In this document: positions 16,701 through 23,460 of the stretch, one piece after another | Position numbering within the stretch: the first letter of the stretch is position 1 | Layout of the letters: each line of letters opens with the position of its first letter | Assembly: GCF_022811525.1 (NCBI RefSeq) | Contig: NZ_CP063982.1 | Coordinates: 2,108,001 to 2,172,000 of the forward strand | Length of the DNA: 64,000 nucleotides | From: Orrella daihaiensis | Lineage (GTDB): Bacteria; Pseudomonadota; Gammaproteobacteria; Burkholderiales; Burkholderiaceae_B | Direction: 5' to 3' | Notes under the pieces: generated by a model | Database searches by the model: none | Told to the model about the DNA's origin: nothing | Seen by the model: the letters and a program-made list of their open reading frames with translations, nothing else | Made by a program: the position numbers and the translations under genes

Positions 16701-19462
16701 GTCGTGGAGGTTGCTGCACTGGGGTTGACCGTATCACCTGAGTTAACGGCCTGACCCTCTGATTGATTAGCCGGCTGTTTGCCGGTGTAGACAAGCGCGG
16801 CATTTTCATTGCCGGTCATGAAAAACAAATACTGACCGGGCTTCACATCGCTTAGGTCATACGTTGTTTGTCCACCCGTTTTAATAAAAACTCGATCACT
16901 GAGGTCTACTGCTTCATCAGCATCCGTAGGATCCGGGTGTTGGAGCGGTTCATACAATGCAGTCCACATCATTACACCAGGCGCAGATGCGGTCTGAATC
17001 TCAATATAAGCTGCTAATACCACATCACCATCGCCCGTTTTTCCAAGCAACAACCCCGGATCAACAGTATCGGTATAGAGGTAAATTGGCTCACCATCCA
17101 CGGTAAATAAGCCACTTTCATCACCATCAAGTGGCATGCCCATAGCATCGGAAAAAGACAAACCCGTCAGTGTTGATAAATCCCCAGTGAATTGAGCCAA
17201 TGGCTTGCCAGCTACTCCGTCATAGCCACTTAGCGCAGCAAAAGCAGGCATGCCAGCCCCAATCGCCTGTAGTCGATCCACCATATTGATTGGTAATTGA
17301 CTAGTGTCGATGTCGTTGTCATCCTGATCACCAGGCGATGTTGAGTTGGCTAGGTTTTGTAGGGCATTGCTCTCATCGAGTGCAACCCGGTTGCCGCTGA
17401 CATTCAAAGTAGGCGGCTCACCGGTCAAAATTTGCATTTCCGGCACCAACGCCAGTTCTCCAATGGCCGAATCGCCATCGCGATCAACCACCTCATAAAA
17501 GAGCGGTAACTCTATGGCTGAGCCAGGAGAGCCTTGTGCCAATACATGTTGAGTCGCTTGGTATTGGTTCGTGTCGGGATCAAACTCAACCGATAGCAAC
17601 AGCGTGTCGCCTTGATAGACGTCGAGCAGGTTTCCAGTCGCTATATAAGAAAACCCCTCTGGTGCACCGGTCTCAATCCAGCGAAATCCGTCACTGCCGT
17701 CAGAGCCATAGTCAACGTTCATGCCACCTGACTGACGCATCACGGTCTGCTGTTCACCATCAATTTCAACCACCTCGGTATTGATGTAATCAGTCAGGGC
17801 GGGACCCACGAGAGGCGCATCATCTTCGAATTGCAAGAGTTGACCCACTTCAATCGTAGCCAACTCGATAGTTCCTGTCGAAAAACCCCCTACATCAAAT
17901 GCAGCAGCTTTGGCACCGCGCTCAGCATCCGGATTTGTAATGCTCACTCGTTGATGATCAGCTACTGTTTGGTACTCGATCCAGTACCCCGCCTGCACAC
18001 CCGTGACCGTTGCGACGCCGCCCTGTATATCAATCGCAATACTTGTACTGTCAACCGACCCATTGCTATCTTCGAGTACATTAAGTTCACGATCAAGCAC
18101 ACGAACTCTTTCAATTTGAACCGGTGTATTGATCACACTTGAATCGATAAAATTCTCGCCTGTCCCCGCATTGGTCTGCCAGGCGGCGACTTCAACTGTG
18201 GCATCTCTGACTGCTGGTTGCGTCTGGCTCACCATGAAGTAAGCTGAGTTCACTGAACGCAAGCTGCCAAACTGAATATTTGCTTCGCGGTCCGCCTCGG
18301 TCTGTGACAATTCAGATCCGGTATAGCTCGGGTTAGGGTCGTTCACAAAAGTAATGAACAAACCCTCCCCTTCCGGATCGATCATTTGATTGTTGACACC
18401 CAGAGACGAGACCCCGTTGGCCTGACTGACATTAACCGTGTCACCTTTGTTGATTTGCTGCCCAGCAGACTGATTGGCTGGCTCTTTGCCAGTCACGACG
18501 TAGCCGGATTGCGCATCACCCACCATGAAAAACAAATGATTGCCGGACGGAATGTCGTGCAGATCCTGAGTATTGGCTGTGCTGATCTGGGCAAATACCA
18601 GACCACTCAAATCAACAGCTTCATCGGTATCAGTGGGGTCAGGATGCTCAAGTGGCTGATACAAGATGCTCCACAGCGCACCTCCCTGCACACTGTTGTC
18701 GGTGTGTTCCAAATACACCGCCATCACCACATCACCTAAAGCTGTGGTGCCGTAGACAATGGCGGGATTATGAGTGTCCGAGTAAAGATAGATAGCCTCA
18801 CCGGTCACTGTCCTTAAGCCACTATCAGTACCGAAAAAGGTTTGACCCTGTGCATCGACCAAAGACATCACGACCGTGCTTGCCTGTGACTCAAACTCAA
18901 ACGCATTGCCACCAATAAATCCGTTAAATCCTGTCAAGGCGGCATGCGCGGGGTCACCCAACCCCATTTCAATCAGGCGAGCAACAAATGCAGCTGGCAA
19001 GGCATCAACATGCGCATCATGGTCATCGCGATCACGTACAGTAGTACCTAGTTCAGCATTTTGCAACCCGACTGACTCATCTAGCGAGGTGTGATTGCCC
19101 GTATACCAAATCTCAAGGCTCGATTCAGGATCTGACTGTTGTGACGATTCGGATTCAGTAGCGAGACCTTGATTGGAAGTTTGGGTATTAACAGTTGGAT
19201 CAGGGTCACCACTTGGATCAAATGCCATTGGTTCAAGCGTACGACCACCAGGTGAAACGCCTCGTGCGCTAGCGACATCAGCCAATACATCATCGTCCGA
19301 GTCAGGACGACGAACATCCACTCCTGCCATTTGGCTTAGGCCGCTACTCGCGTCACCCATGGGTTTATGTCCGGCATGGCCATAAAGCACCGTATGAGAC
19401 GAAAACGAGTCTTGCAACTCATTAACAAGTGACAAACGACCTGCAACTGGGAGTTTGGACAT
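7784..19462 (-). CDS. Giant repetitive type I-secreted adhesin, 3,892 aa
   Basis: This is a very acidic, apparently Cys-free protein with no Sec signal peptide, as expected for a type I substrate. Order: an acidic N-terminus (1-125); large domain A (about 126-550, beginning LDESVGLQ); one diverged 138-residue unit (about 551-690); large domain B (about 694-1125, beginning LDESNALQ); 17 tandem units (about 1135-3475), each starting YLDDDAMAGG and ending DADGDS.DGSISIEVDDDTP; and a unique C-terminus (3476-3892). The unit resembles the T1SS-143/DUF5801 repeat family of large type I-secreted proteins. The acidic DADGD and VDDDTP motifs look calcium-binding. No GGxGxD RTX nonapeptides are seen, and no LapA-style di-alanine retention module is evident. 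ATG at 19462 has a GGAG site. Likely role: surface attachment or biofilm formation, exported by the neighbouring operon. Confidence 0.9.
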   Translation of the reverse strand: MSKLPVAGRLSLVNELQDSFSSHTVLYGHAGHKPMGDASSGLSQMAGVDVRRPDSDDDVLADVASARGVSPGGRTLEPMAFDPSGDPDPTVNTQTSNQGLATESESSQQSDPESSLEIWYTGNHTSLDESVGLQNAELGTTVRDRDDHDAHVDALPAAFVARLIEMGLGDPAHAALTGFNGFIGGNAFEFESQASTVVMSLVDAQGQTFFGTDSGLRTVTGEAIYLYSDTHNPAIVYGTTALGDVVMAVYLEHTDNSVQGGALWSILYQPLEHPDPTDTDEAVDLSGLVFAQISTANTQDLHDIPSGNHLFFMVGDAQSGYVVTGKEPANQSAGQQINKGDTVNVSQANGVSSLGVNNQMIDPEGEGLFITFVNDPNPSYTGSELSQTEADREANIQFGSLRSVNSAYFMVSQTQPAVRDATVEVAAWQTNAGTGENFIDSSVINTPVQIERVRVLDRELNVLEDSNGSVDSTSIAIDIQGGVATVTGVQAGYWIEYQTVADHQRVSITNPDAERGAKAAAFDVGGFSTGTIELATIEVGQLLQFEDDAPLVGPALTDYINTEVVEIDGEQQTVMRQSGGMNVDYGSDGSDGFRWIETGAPEGFSYIATGNLLDVYQGDTLLLSVEFDPDTNQYQATQHVLAQGSPGSAIELPLFYEVVDRDGDSAIGELALVPEMQILTGEPPTLNVSGNRVALDESNALQNLANSTSPGDQDDNDIDTSQLPINMVDRLQAIGAGMPAFAALSGYDGVAGKPLAQFTGDLSTLTGLSFSDAMGMPLDGDESGLFTVDGEPIYLYTDTVDPGLLLGKTGDGDVVLAAYIEIQTASAPGVMMWTALYEPLQHPDPTDADEAVDLSDRVFIKTGGQTTYDLSDVKPGQYLFFMTGNENAALVYTGKQPANQSEGQAVNSGDTVNPSAATSTTVGTNNQMIDPPTYDKFGEVVKPAEGVVVSFVSGANPAYTGVNLSPGEAVVEANIQFTGTIEAFQASFVISQLQPVKSATVEVSAWHTEAQVGTQFVDGLLADDMQINVTRVTVYDQNGVVLEDSNGSVQSSDIEITIINGVANIAGVNPGYQIEYYTDEAHNRVLVENAGSRNENLNASFDLGAFTLVQTSSAVTEIGSAMVFEDDGVTGSINDPIYLDDDAMAGGNPGGIDDQDPDVVAVSGVLTHGYGVDQPGSITWLTDGAPAGFTYEASGSDLVVKQGVTTVMTLSLDSATGAYSVTQNAAIMHEAGMDENDATFRVGYRVTDADGDSTDGSISIEVDDDTPTVSENAMVYLDDDAMAGGNPGGIDDQDPDQVAATGVLGHSFGADQPGSIAWLTDGAPAGFTYEASGSDLLVKQGATTVMTLSLDSATGAYSVTQNAAIMHEAGMDENNQPFTVGYRVTDADGDSTDGSISIEVDDDTPTVSENAMVYLDDDAMAGGNPGGIDDQDPDQVAATGVLGHSFGADQPGSIAWLTDGAPAGFTYEASGSDLLVKQGATTVMTLSLDSATGAYSVTQNAAIMHEAGMDENDATFRVGYRVTDADGDSTDGSISIEVDDDTPTVSENAMVYLDDDAMAGGNPGGIDDQDPDVVAATGTLSHSFGADQPGSIAWLTDGAPAGFSYEASGSDLLVKQGAVTVLTLSLDAATGAYAVTQNAAIMHEAGMDENDATFRVGYRVTDADGDSTDGSISIEVDDDTPTVSENAMVYLDDDAMAGGNPGGIDDQDPDVVAATGTLSHSFGADQPGSIAWLTDGAPAGFSYEASGSDLLVKQGAVTVLTLSLDAATGAYAVTQNAAIISQPGLDENNQPFTVGYRVTDADGDAVDGSISIEVDDDTPTVSENATVYLDDDAMAGGNPGGIDDQDPDIVMATGVLGSSVGADQPGSIVWLTDGAPAGFTYEASGSDLLVKQGATTVMTLNLDSATGAYSVVQNAAIMHEAGMDENNQPFTVGYRVTDADGDSTDGSISIEVDDDTPTVSENAMVYLDDDAMAGGNPGGIDDQDPDQVAATGVLGHSFGADQPGSIAWLTDGAPAGFTYEASGSDLLVKQGATTVMTLSLDSATGAYSVTQNAAIMHEAGMDENDATFRVGYRVTDADGDSTDGSISIEVDDDTPTVSENAMVYLDDDAMAGGNAGGIGDQDPDQVAATGVLGHSFGADQPGSIVWLTDGAPAGFTYEASGSDLLVKQGATTVMTLNLDSATGAYSVVQNAAIMHEAGMDENDATFRVGYRVTDADGDSVDGSISVNVDDDTPTVSENATVYLDDDAMAGGNPGGIDDQDPDQVAATGVLGHSFGADQPGSIAWLTDGAPAGFTYEASGSDLLVKQGVTTVMTLSLDSATGAYSVTQNAAIMHEAGMDENNQPFTVGYRVTDADGDSTDGSISIEADDDTPTVSENATVYLDDDAMAGGNPGGVGDQDPDVVAATGTLSHSFGADQPGSIAWLTDGAPAGFSYESSGSDLLVKQGAVTVLTLSLDAATGAYAVTQNAAIISQPGLDENNQPFTVGYRVTDADGDAVDGSISIEVDDDTPTVSENATVYLDDDAMAGGNPGGIDDQDPDQVAATGVLGHSFGADQPGSIAWLTDGAPAGFTYEASGSDLLVKQGVTTVMTLSLDSATGAYSVTQNAAIMHEAGMDENDATFRVGYRVTDADGDSVDGSISVNVDDDTPTVSENAMVYLDDDAMAGGNAGGIGDQDPDQVAATGVLGHSFGADQPGSIAWLTDGAPAGFSYEASGSDLLVKQGAVTVLTLSLDAATGAYAVTQNAVIMHEAGMDENDATFRVGYRVTDADGDAVDGSISIEVDDDTPSVSENATVYLDDDAMAGGNAGGIGDQDPDQVAATGVLGHSFGADQPGSIAWLTDGAPAGFTYEASGSDLLVKQGATTVMTLSLDSATGAYSVVQNATIMHEAGMDENNQPFTVGYRVTDADGDSTDGSISIEVDDDTPTVSENATVYLDDDAMAGGNPGGIDDQDPDQVAATGVLGHSFGADQPGSIVWLTDGAPAGFTYEASGSDLLVKQGAVTVLTLSLDAATGAYAVTQNAAIISQPGLDENNQPFTVGYRVTDADGDAVDGSISIEVDDDTPTVSENATVYLDDDAMAGGNPGGIDDQDPDIVMATGVLGSSVGADQPGSIAWLTDGAPAGFTYEASGSDLLVKQGAVTVLTLSLDAATGAYAVTQNAVIMHEAGMDENDATFRVGYRVTDADGDSVDGSISITVDDDTPTVSENATVYLDDDAMAGGNAGGIGDQDPDQVAATGVLGHSFGADQPGSIVWLTDGAPAGFTYEASGSDLLVKQGAVTVLTLSLDAATGAYAVTQNAAIISQPGLDENNQPFTVGYRVTDADGDAVDGSISIEVDDDTPTVSENATVYLDDDAMAGGNPGGIDDQDPDIVMATGVLGSSVGADQPGSIAWLTDGAPAGFTYEASGSDLLVKQGATTVMTLSLDSATGAYSVVQNAPVQHDTAFDENEVVFDVAYRVSDVDGDSVDGLLSIVVDDDTPVVNEVTGVTYLNSENPNPGASGVFDYSVGADSRTEYSATDTDLLMFRLTGTVGVNSITNSSITWVSETDEAALFRVGFDYQPSESSVEISTASGYIEFDKVDGSYQFWLDEPLQGFSISTTSSALGFTGYEVNSETTDKTQPAVVVAQLTNSLYAQFSGYSEPGGGTGVNNLQALGVDTDPGTFVNGEQFVQAASYVSVSNVANGVAGDTLQKGEVLNFTLHNSNPYGYLDQPATEYADSMFLKFDGIGSTEDLVVVLSLINPDTMDTTTRALIVDSSDILKFGNPITPEYRIVLDNNDGAIIIENNDFNSPGESYLITGAQVLVSVEGVAGEGIEFNSSIGEEGASTAIRPFGVTETDSDVVKISDIGVMTQSSATLSAELQIDLAVVDTDFDASVTQAIDISILGSAMAPLDTTV
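9036..16056 (-). repeat. 17 tandem 414-bp units inside the adhesin gene
   Basis: The unit is 138 codons. Counting the start motif YLDDDAMAGG gives 17 copies, which matches the span divided by 414 bp. Copies are nearly identical but differ at a few cassettes: after DQDPD (QVAATGVLGHS, VVAATGTLSHS or IVMATGVLGSS), mid-unit (TTVMTLSLDSATGAYS or AVTVLTLSLDAATGAYA), the MHEAGMDEN/SQPGLDEN segment, and the STDG/AVDG/SVDG end. Cassettes are combined in different ways along the array, which points to recombination or gene conversion. Confidence 0.93.
16085..19090 (-). repeat. Two diverged large N-terminal domains with one 138-aa unit between them
   Basis: Domain A (about 17815-19090) and domain B (about 16085-17390) share landmarks in the same order: LDES, AAL(T/S)G(F/Y), GEPIYLY/GEAIYLY, L(Y)EPLQHPDPT/YQPLEHPDPT, LFFM, QSxGQ, NNQMIDP, VEVSAWHT/VEVAAWQT, VLEDSNGSV and FEDD. 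Between them (about 17395-17815) lies a diverged copy of the tandem unit (FRWIETGAPEGFSY against IAWLTDGAPAGFTY). The ancestral layout may therefore have been a large domain plus one unit, duplicated once, with later expansion of the unit alone. Confidence 0.8.
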
Positions 19463-19624
19463 GGTGTTCTCCTGACAAGATGAATTGACGTTGATGCGTT
19501 ATTGCCTCGACATGAAGCAGCAAACGCGCATATTTCATCTTCAACGAATCGATGGAGAACTTAAATTGATCAGGCGAACTTGTTTTGTAGTAGATGTGGC
19601 ATATGCCGGTTGTCACACATCATG

Positions 19625-20266
19625 TTAGGCAGTTACAAGCTGAGAGCGGATGGCATAACGTGTAATGTCTGCCGTTTTGTGCGCACCGATTTTTCTCATG
19701 ATATTGCGACGATGAACTTCCACCGTGCTTGGTGAAATCGTGAGAATGCGAGCGATCTCTTTCGAAGAATGGCCATCAGAGACGAGTCTGACGACTTGTT
19801 TTTCTCTTTCACTCAGACATTCGTTTTCAATCGGCTGATTCCGATTAAACAATCCGCCTAGCAAGGTCTCGGCAACCTTCTGACAGACATAGGTGTTGCC
19901 ATTGGCAACGCTGCGAACTGCTGGGATCAGCTCATCAAACCCAGCGTGGATTGGTGAAATAAAGCCCTTAGCCCCAGACTCCATGATTTCAAGCACAAAG
20001 TGACGCTCCACAGTGTTTGAAACTACTAAAAAGTTCGCGGCATCGCTACCCGCAGAAAAGTCGCGTATGTATCTTGGCGTGTGAGTATCCTGGAAGCGAC
20101 CGCAGATCACGACCACGTTTGGCACGTGTGTCACATATAACTTTTCGAAATGGCGAGGATCTTCGACCCAGCCAACGACGCTCAAATCCGCCTCCTGTTG
20201 CAAGCGCAAACAGGCGCCTTCCGAGATCATATGTCTATGTGACGCAATTAAAATTTTCTTATTCAT
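19625..20266 (-). CDS. LuxR-type regulator with Cys in place of the phospho-Asp
   Basis: The 213-residue product has a receiver-like N-terminal domain and a LuxR-type DNA-binding domain (about 148-210; LSEREKQVVRLVSDGHSSKE, SPSTVEVHRRNIMRKIG). At the phospho-acceptor position the usual D-V-L-L-L-D pattern reads NVVVIC, so Asp is replaced by Cys55, and the N-terminal acidic pair is also absent (IASHRH). Phosphorylation by a kinase is therefore not expected. The start is ATG at 20266; AAGG lies a little upstream. It is transcribed toward the adhesin, which begins 162 bp downstream, and divergently from a paralogue at 20513. It likely regulates the adhesin, by position. Confidence 0.88.
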   Translation of the reverse strand: MNKKILIASHRHMISEGACLRLQQEADLSVVGWVEDPRHFEKLYVTHVPNVVVICGRFQDTHTPRYIRDFSAGSDAANFLVVSNTVERHFVLEIMESGAKGFISPIHAGFDELIPAVRSVANGNTYVCQKVAETLLGGLFNRNQPIENECLSEREKQVVRLVSDGHSSKEIARILTISPSTVEVHRRNIMRKIGAHKTADITRYAIRSQLVTA

Positions 20267-20512
20267 CGTCAAACCTTGTTTTTAAACAATTTTTTGTAGT
20301 CTGGCTGAGCGATCTATTCTTGAAAATTTACAAAATCTCGTAAATACCCTTTAAGTTGTATTGCATAGTAGTTATTTTTCATTAATTATTACGAATTAAG
20401 CTGTGGCGGAATAAGTCAGCGTTGGGGCGACTTCGGCGCTAAGCAACTATTTTAATTTTGATAGGCTAAAAAATAAAAATGGGGGAAGCCATGCCCAATC
20501 ACGGAGGTTTCC
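20267..20512. promoter_or_regulatory. AT-rich divergent control region between two LuxR-type genes
   Basis: This stretch is visibly more AT-rich than the surrounding sequence, with many A/T runs (for example near 20273-20300 and 20460-20485). It must hold promoters for both divergent regulators. Such AT-rich upstream DNA is often bound by nucleoid silencers, but no specific operator or clear -35/-10 pair could be fixed by eye. Confidence 0.5.
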
Positions 20513-21202
20513 ATGAAAAGCCACCATTCAGTTGTGATCGCTGCCCACTCCCATCTCGGATTCGAGGCGATTGCCGCTCTTATCAACTCCCACCCAGATT
20601 ACAGTATCGCCACTTACCAGAGTGATGAAACACTACTGATCGACACATTGCAGCAACATGCTGCCGACGTTTTGGTCATGTGCTACCAATTTGGCAACAA
20701 TGGCTCTGGCCCGACCATCCCCGATATCAAACAATCGATGCCCGATATCGCCGTAGTGATCGTGAGCGCTCAGCCCCGTGACTTTGAAACAGTCTGCCTA
20801 CTATATCAAGCAGGCGCAAGTGCATTTTTGTGTTCAACCACCGCAAACCAGCACGCCTTGTTTAACGCTCTCGAGTACGCTACCCACGGTAACAACTACT
20901 ACACCAACTCGCATAAAGACAAACTCATTGAAACGACAGTTATTTCCACAACCACACCAATAACGAGCGCTGGAAATGGCAAGATTAAACAGGAGGCGGT
21001 TGGCTCAAATCTGGGCACTCGAGAAAAACAAGTGTTGTCACTAATTGCGCAAGGACATAGCGCCAAGGAGGTCGCCCGTATTCTGCATATCTCAAAAAAC
21101 ACAGTCGAAGTCCACCGTCGCAACATCATGATTAAGCTCGGATTGCGCAAGTCAACCGAGCTCACACGCTACGCCATTGAACACAAGCTTGACGAGTTTT
21201 GA
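20513..21202 (+). CDS. LuxR-type regulator, paralogue with Cys in place of the phospho-Asp
   Basis: The 229-residue product matches the divergent neighbour at 19625 in layout and in its helix-turn-helix (GTREKQVLSLIAQGHSAKE, TVEVHRRNIMIKLG, ELTRYAIEHKL). The receiver phospho-acceptor pattern reads DVLVMC, so Asp is again Cys (Cys57), and the N-terminal acidic pair is missing (IAAHSH). A Thr/Ser-rich linker (about 140-165) joins the two domains. The ATG at 20513 has a strong GGAGG site. The pair probably arose by duplication. Their pseudo-receivers may respond to protein partners, small ligands or redox state instead of phosphorylation; none of these is shown by the sequence. Confidence 0.88.
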   Translation: MKSHHSVVIAAHSHLGFEAIAALINSHPDYSIATYQSDETLLIDTLQQHAADVLVMCYQFGNNGSGPTIPDIKQSMPDIAVVIVSAQPRDFETVCLLYQAGASAFLCSTTANQHALFNALEYATHGNNYYTNSHKDKLIETTVISTTTPITSAGNGKIKQEAVGSNLGTREKQVLSLIAQGHSAKEVARILHISKNTVEVHRRNIMIKLGLRKSTELTRYAIEHKLDEF

Positions 21203-21379
21203 TGCGCCTATCAGCAGCTAGACGTTGTCACCGCGTCATTGACTGTACATCCATAAACTAGCCTCTCGATACAAAGCCTCACGATTCAAGCACACGGATC
21301 GGGTTTCTGATAGGCTTTCGCTGATTGCCACCGGTCTGAAATGACCTGGTGCTAGCTGTCACAAATTCAGGGAACCAAG

Positions 21380-22720
21380 ATGAATCTCTATGCCAAACTC
21401 CAAGCCCGAGCCGCGCAGAACAAACCAATCCGAATCGGTCTGATCGGTGCCGGTAAGTTTGCGTCAATGTATTTGGCTCAAGTACCCAAGACACCCGGCA
21501 TACACCTTGTGGGTATTGCCGATTTGTTACCAGACAATGCCAAACGCAACCTCGCACGTGTGGGTTGGCAAGCCGAACAATGCGGTGCCGATTCGATGGA
21601 GGCTGCGCTAGCTCATGGCAACACGCATGTGGGTGATGATTGGCTGGCCCTAGTTAAACATCCAGCCATTGACATCATTGTGGAGGCTACTGGCTCACCG
21701 ATTGCCGCTGTTAATCACTGTCTGGGTGCATTTAATAACGGCAAACATGTTGTCAATGTGACGGTGGAAGCTGACGCGCTGTGCGGACCAATGCTGGGCA
21801 AACACGCACGAGATGCTGGTGTTGTCTATAGCTTGGCCTACGGTGACCAACCGGCTTTGGTGTGTGACCTGGTGGACTGGGCGCGTGCAGCTGGCTTTAA
21901 CGTGATATCCGCTGGCCGCGGCCACAAGTGGCTGCCACACTTTGCGCAATCAACACCTGATACCGTCTGGGACAATTGGGGACTGACGCCAGAACAAGCT
22001 GAGCGCGGGGGCTTAAATCCCAAGATGTTCAATTCATTTCTTGACGGCTCGAAACCTGCGATTGAATCAACGGCCATTTGCAACGCCACCGGGCTGGTGG
22101 CACCGCCCGATGGCCTTACTTACCCACCGGCAAGCGTGGACGATATCCCGTTTGTCTGCCGTCCGATTCCCGAAGGTGGCGTCTTGCATCAAAAAGGACA
22201 AGTCGAAGTGGTGTCTTCACTTGAACGTGACGGCCGCGAGATTCCTTACGACATTCGCATGGGTGTATTTGTGGTGTTTGAGGGCGAAACGGAGTACATC
22301 CGCAATTGCTTTAGCGAATACAAAGTCAGAACCGATCCGAGTGGTCGCTATGCCTGTCTTTACAAACGCTGGCACTTAATTGGACTGGAAGTAGGCATAT
22401 CGGTGGCATCGGTTGGGCTACGGCATGAGGCGACTGGCAGCCCGATTTGCTTAAATGCTGATGTCGTGGCTACAGCCAAGCGAGATCTCGCCCCCGGCGA
22501 AGTGCTGGACGGTGAAGGTGGCTATACCGTAGTGGGAAGCCTGTTTCAGGCCACCAAGTCGAAAGCCATCGACGCCCTGCCCCTGGGTCTAGCCCACAAC
22601 CTCAAAGTCACACGCGCAGTCAAGGCAGGCCAGCACTTGACCTGGCAAGATGTTGCAGCTGACACAACGCTGGCTGCCTACCATTTGCGCAATGACATGA
22701 TGAAAACTCTCTTGCCCTAG
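21380..22720 (+). CDS. NAD(P)-dependent oxidoreductase with C-terminal SAF domain
   Basis: The 446-residue product has a Rossmann fold near the N-terminus (IRIGLIGAGKFASMYLAQV, about 17-36) in the style of homoserine dehydrogenase and Gfo/Idh/MocA enzymes, and a C-terminal SAF-like segment (about 375-435; AKRDLAPGEVLDGEGGYTV, VTRAVKAGQHLTWQDV). This fused architecture occurs in Proteobacteria, often annotated as a FlgA-like or homoserine dehydrogenase-like protein, with sugar-acid or polyol catabolism as a known association for some members. The substrate here cannot be read from the sequence. The start at 21380 has only a weak AGGGA site. It is 8 bp ahead of the exonuclease gene and is probably co-transcribed with it. 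Confidence 0.78.
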   Translation: MNLYAKLQARAAQNKPIRIGLIGAGKFASMYLAQVPKTPGIHLVGIADLLPDNAKRNLARVGWQAEQCGADSMEAALAHGNTHVGDDWLALVKHPAIDIIVEATGSPIAAVNHCLGAFNNGKHVVNVTVEADALCGPMLGKHARDAGVVYSLAYGDQPALVCDLVDWARAAGFNVISAGRGHKWLPHFAQSTPDTVWDNWGLTPEQAERGGLNPKMFNSFLDGSKPAIESTAICNATGLVAPPDGLTYPPASVDDIPFVCRPIPEGGVLHQKGQVEVVSSLERDGREIPYDIRMGVFVVFEGETEYIRNCFSEYKVRTDPSGRYACLYKRWHLIGLEVGISVASVGLRHEATGSPICLNADVVATAKRDLAPGEVLDGEGGYTVVGSLFQATKSKAIDALPLGLAHNLKVTRAVKAGQHLTWQDVAADTTLAAYHLRNDMMKTLLP

Positions 22721-22728
22721 GAACTTGC

Positions 22729-23343
22729 TTGAAACCTGCAGAAGTCTATTTCAGTGTTGACATTGAGGCCGATGGCCCCATCCCCGGGGCAAACTCCATG
22801 TTGTCTTTAGGTTGTGCCGCCTTTGATCCTGAGGGTCGGGCGCTTGGCACTTACAGTGCCAACCTGAAACCTTTACCACAAGCAACACCCGACCCGCGCA
22901 CAATGTCCTGGTGGGCAACGCAACCAACAGCCTGGCAAGCTTGCCAACAAAACCAGCGCGAGCCGTCTGAAGTAATGCCCGAATTTGCCAAGTGGGTGCT
23001 CAGCACCGCAGGCGATGGTGTTAAGCCGGTGTTTGCAGCCTGGCCAGTGGGTTTTGATTTCACTCACGTGTATTGGTACTTGATTCGATTCCACGGACAC
23101 AGTCCATTTAGCCACCATGCGCTAGACATTCGTAGTTTTGCGATGGCATTCATGAATCTGACATACCGCAGTTCACACAAGTCCAAACTGCAAAAACGCC
23201 TGAGAGACCGCTTACAGTTGACGCACCGTCATGATCACATCGCAATACATGATGCTATCGAACAAGGTGAATTACTAGTGGCGCTCTTGGCCGCCAACCG
23301 TGAACAGCATGCTCAACTAAACTCGCGGCTAACTAATCTATGA
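22729..23343 (+). CDS. DEDD-family 3'-5' exonuclease-like protein
   Basis: The 204-residue product shows the RNase T/DnaQ-type exonuclease landmarks: DIEADG (metal-binding DxE) at residues about 11-16, a second Asp in PVGFDFTHVYWYL, and HDAIEQGELL for the C-terminal His/Asp motif. It should remove nucleotides from 3' ends of RNA or DNA; the substrate is unknown. It starts with TTG at 22729, supported by AGGA 6-7 bp upstream and by the lack of an earlier alternative in the 8-bp gap after the oxidoreductase stop. There is no functional link to that gene visible apart from co-transcription. Confidence 0.75.
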   Translation: MKPAEVYFSVDIEADGPIPGANSMLSLGCAAFDPEGRALGTYSANLKPLPQATPDPRTMSWWATQPTAWQACQQNQREPSEVMPEFAKWVLSTAGDGVKPVFAAWPVGFDFTHVYWYLIRFHGHSPFSHHALDIRSFAMAFMNLTYRSSHKSKLQKRLRDRLQLTHRHDHIAIHDAIEQGELLVALLAANREQHAQLNSRLTNL

Positions 23344-23410
23344 CTGATTGATGCTCCGACATTTTTATTGTCAGGTAAGTAACTGCAACTATGACCAAGC
23401 CAACAGATCA

Positions 23411-23440
23411 TCAGACCGATGTATCGATGCATCGGTCTGA
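23411..23440. terminator. Hairpin between convergent exonuclease and flavin reductase genes
   Basis: A perfect 11-bp inverted repeat (TCAGACCGATG / CATCGGTCTGA) with an 8-base loop lies between two convergent stop codons. There is no long T run on either strand, so it is a probable weak or bidirectional terminator. Confidence 0.6.
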
Positions 23441-23460
23441 CAGGCTGAGCTGGGATTTAT

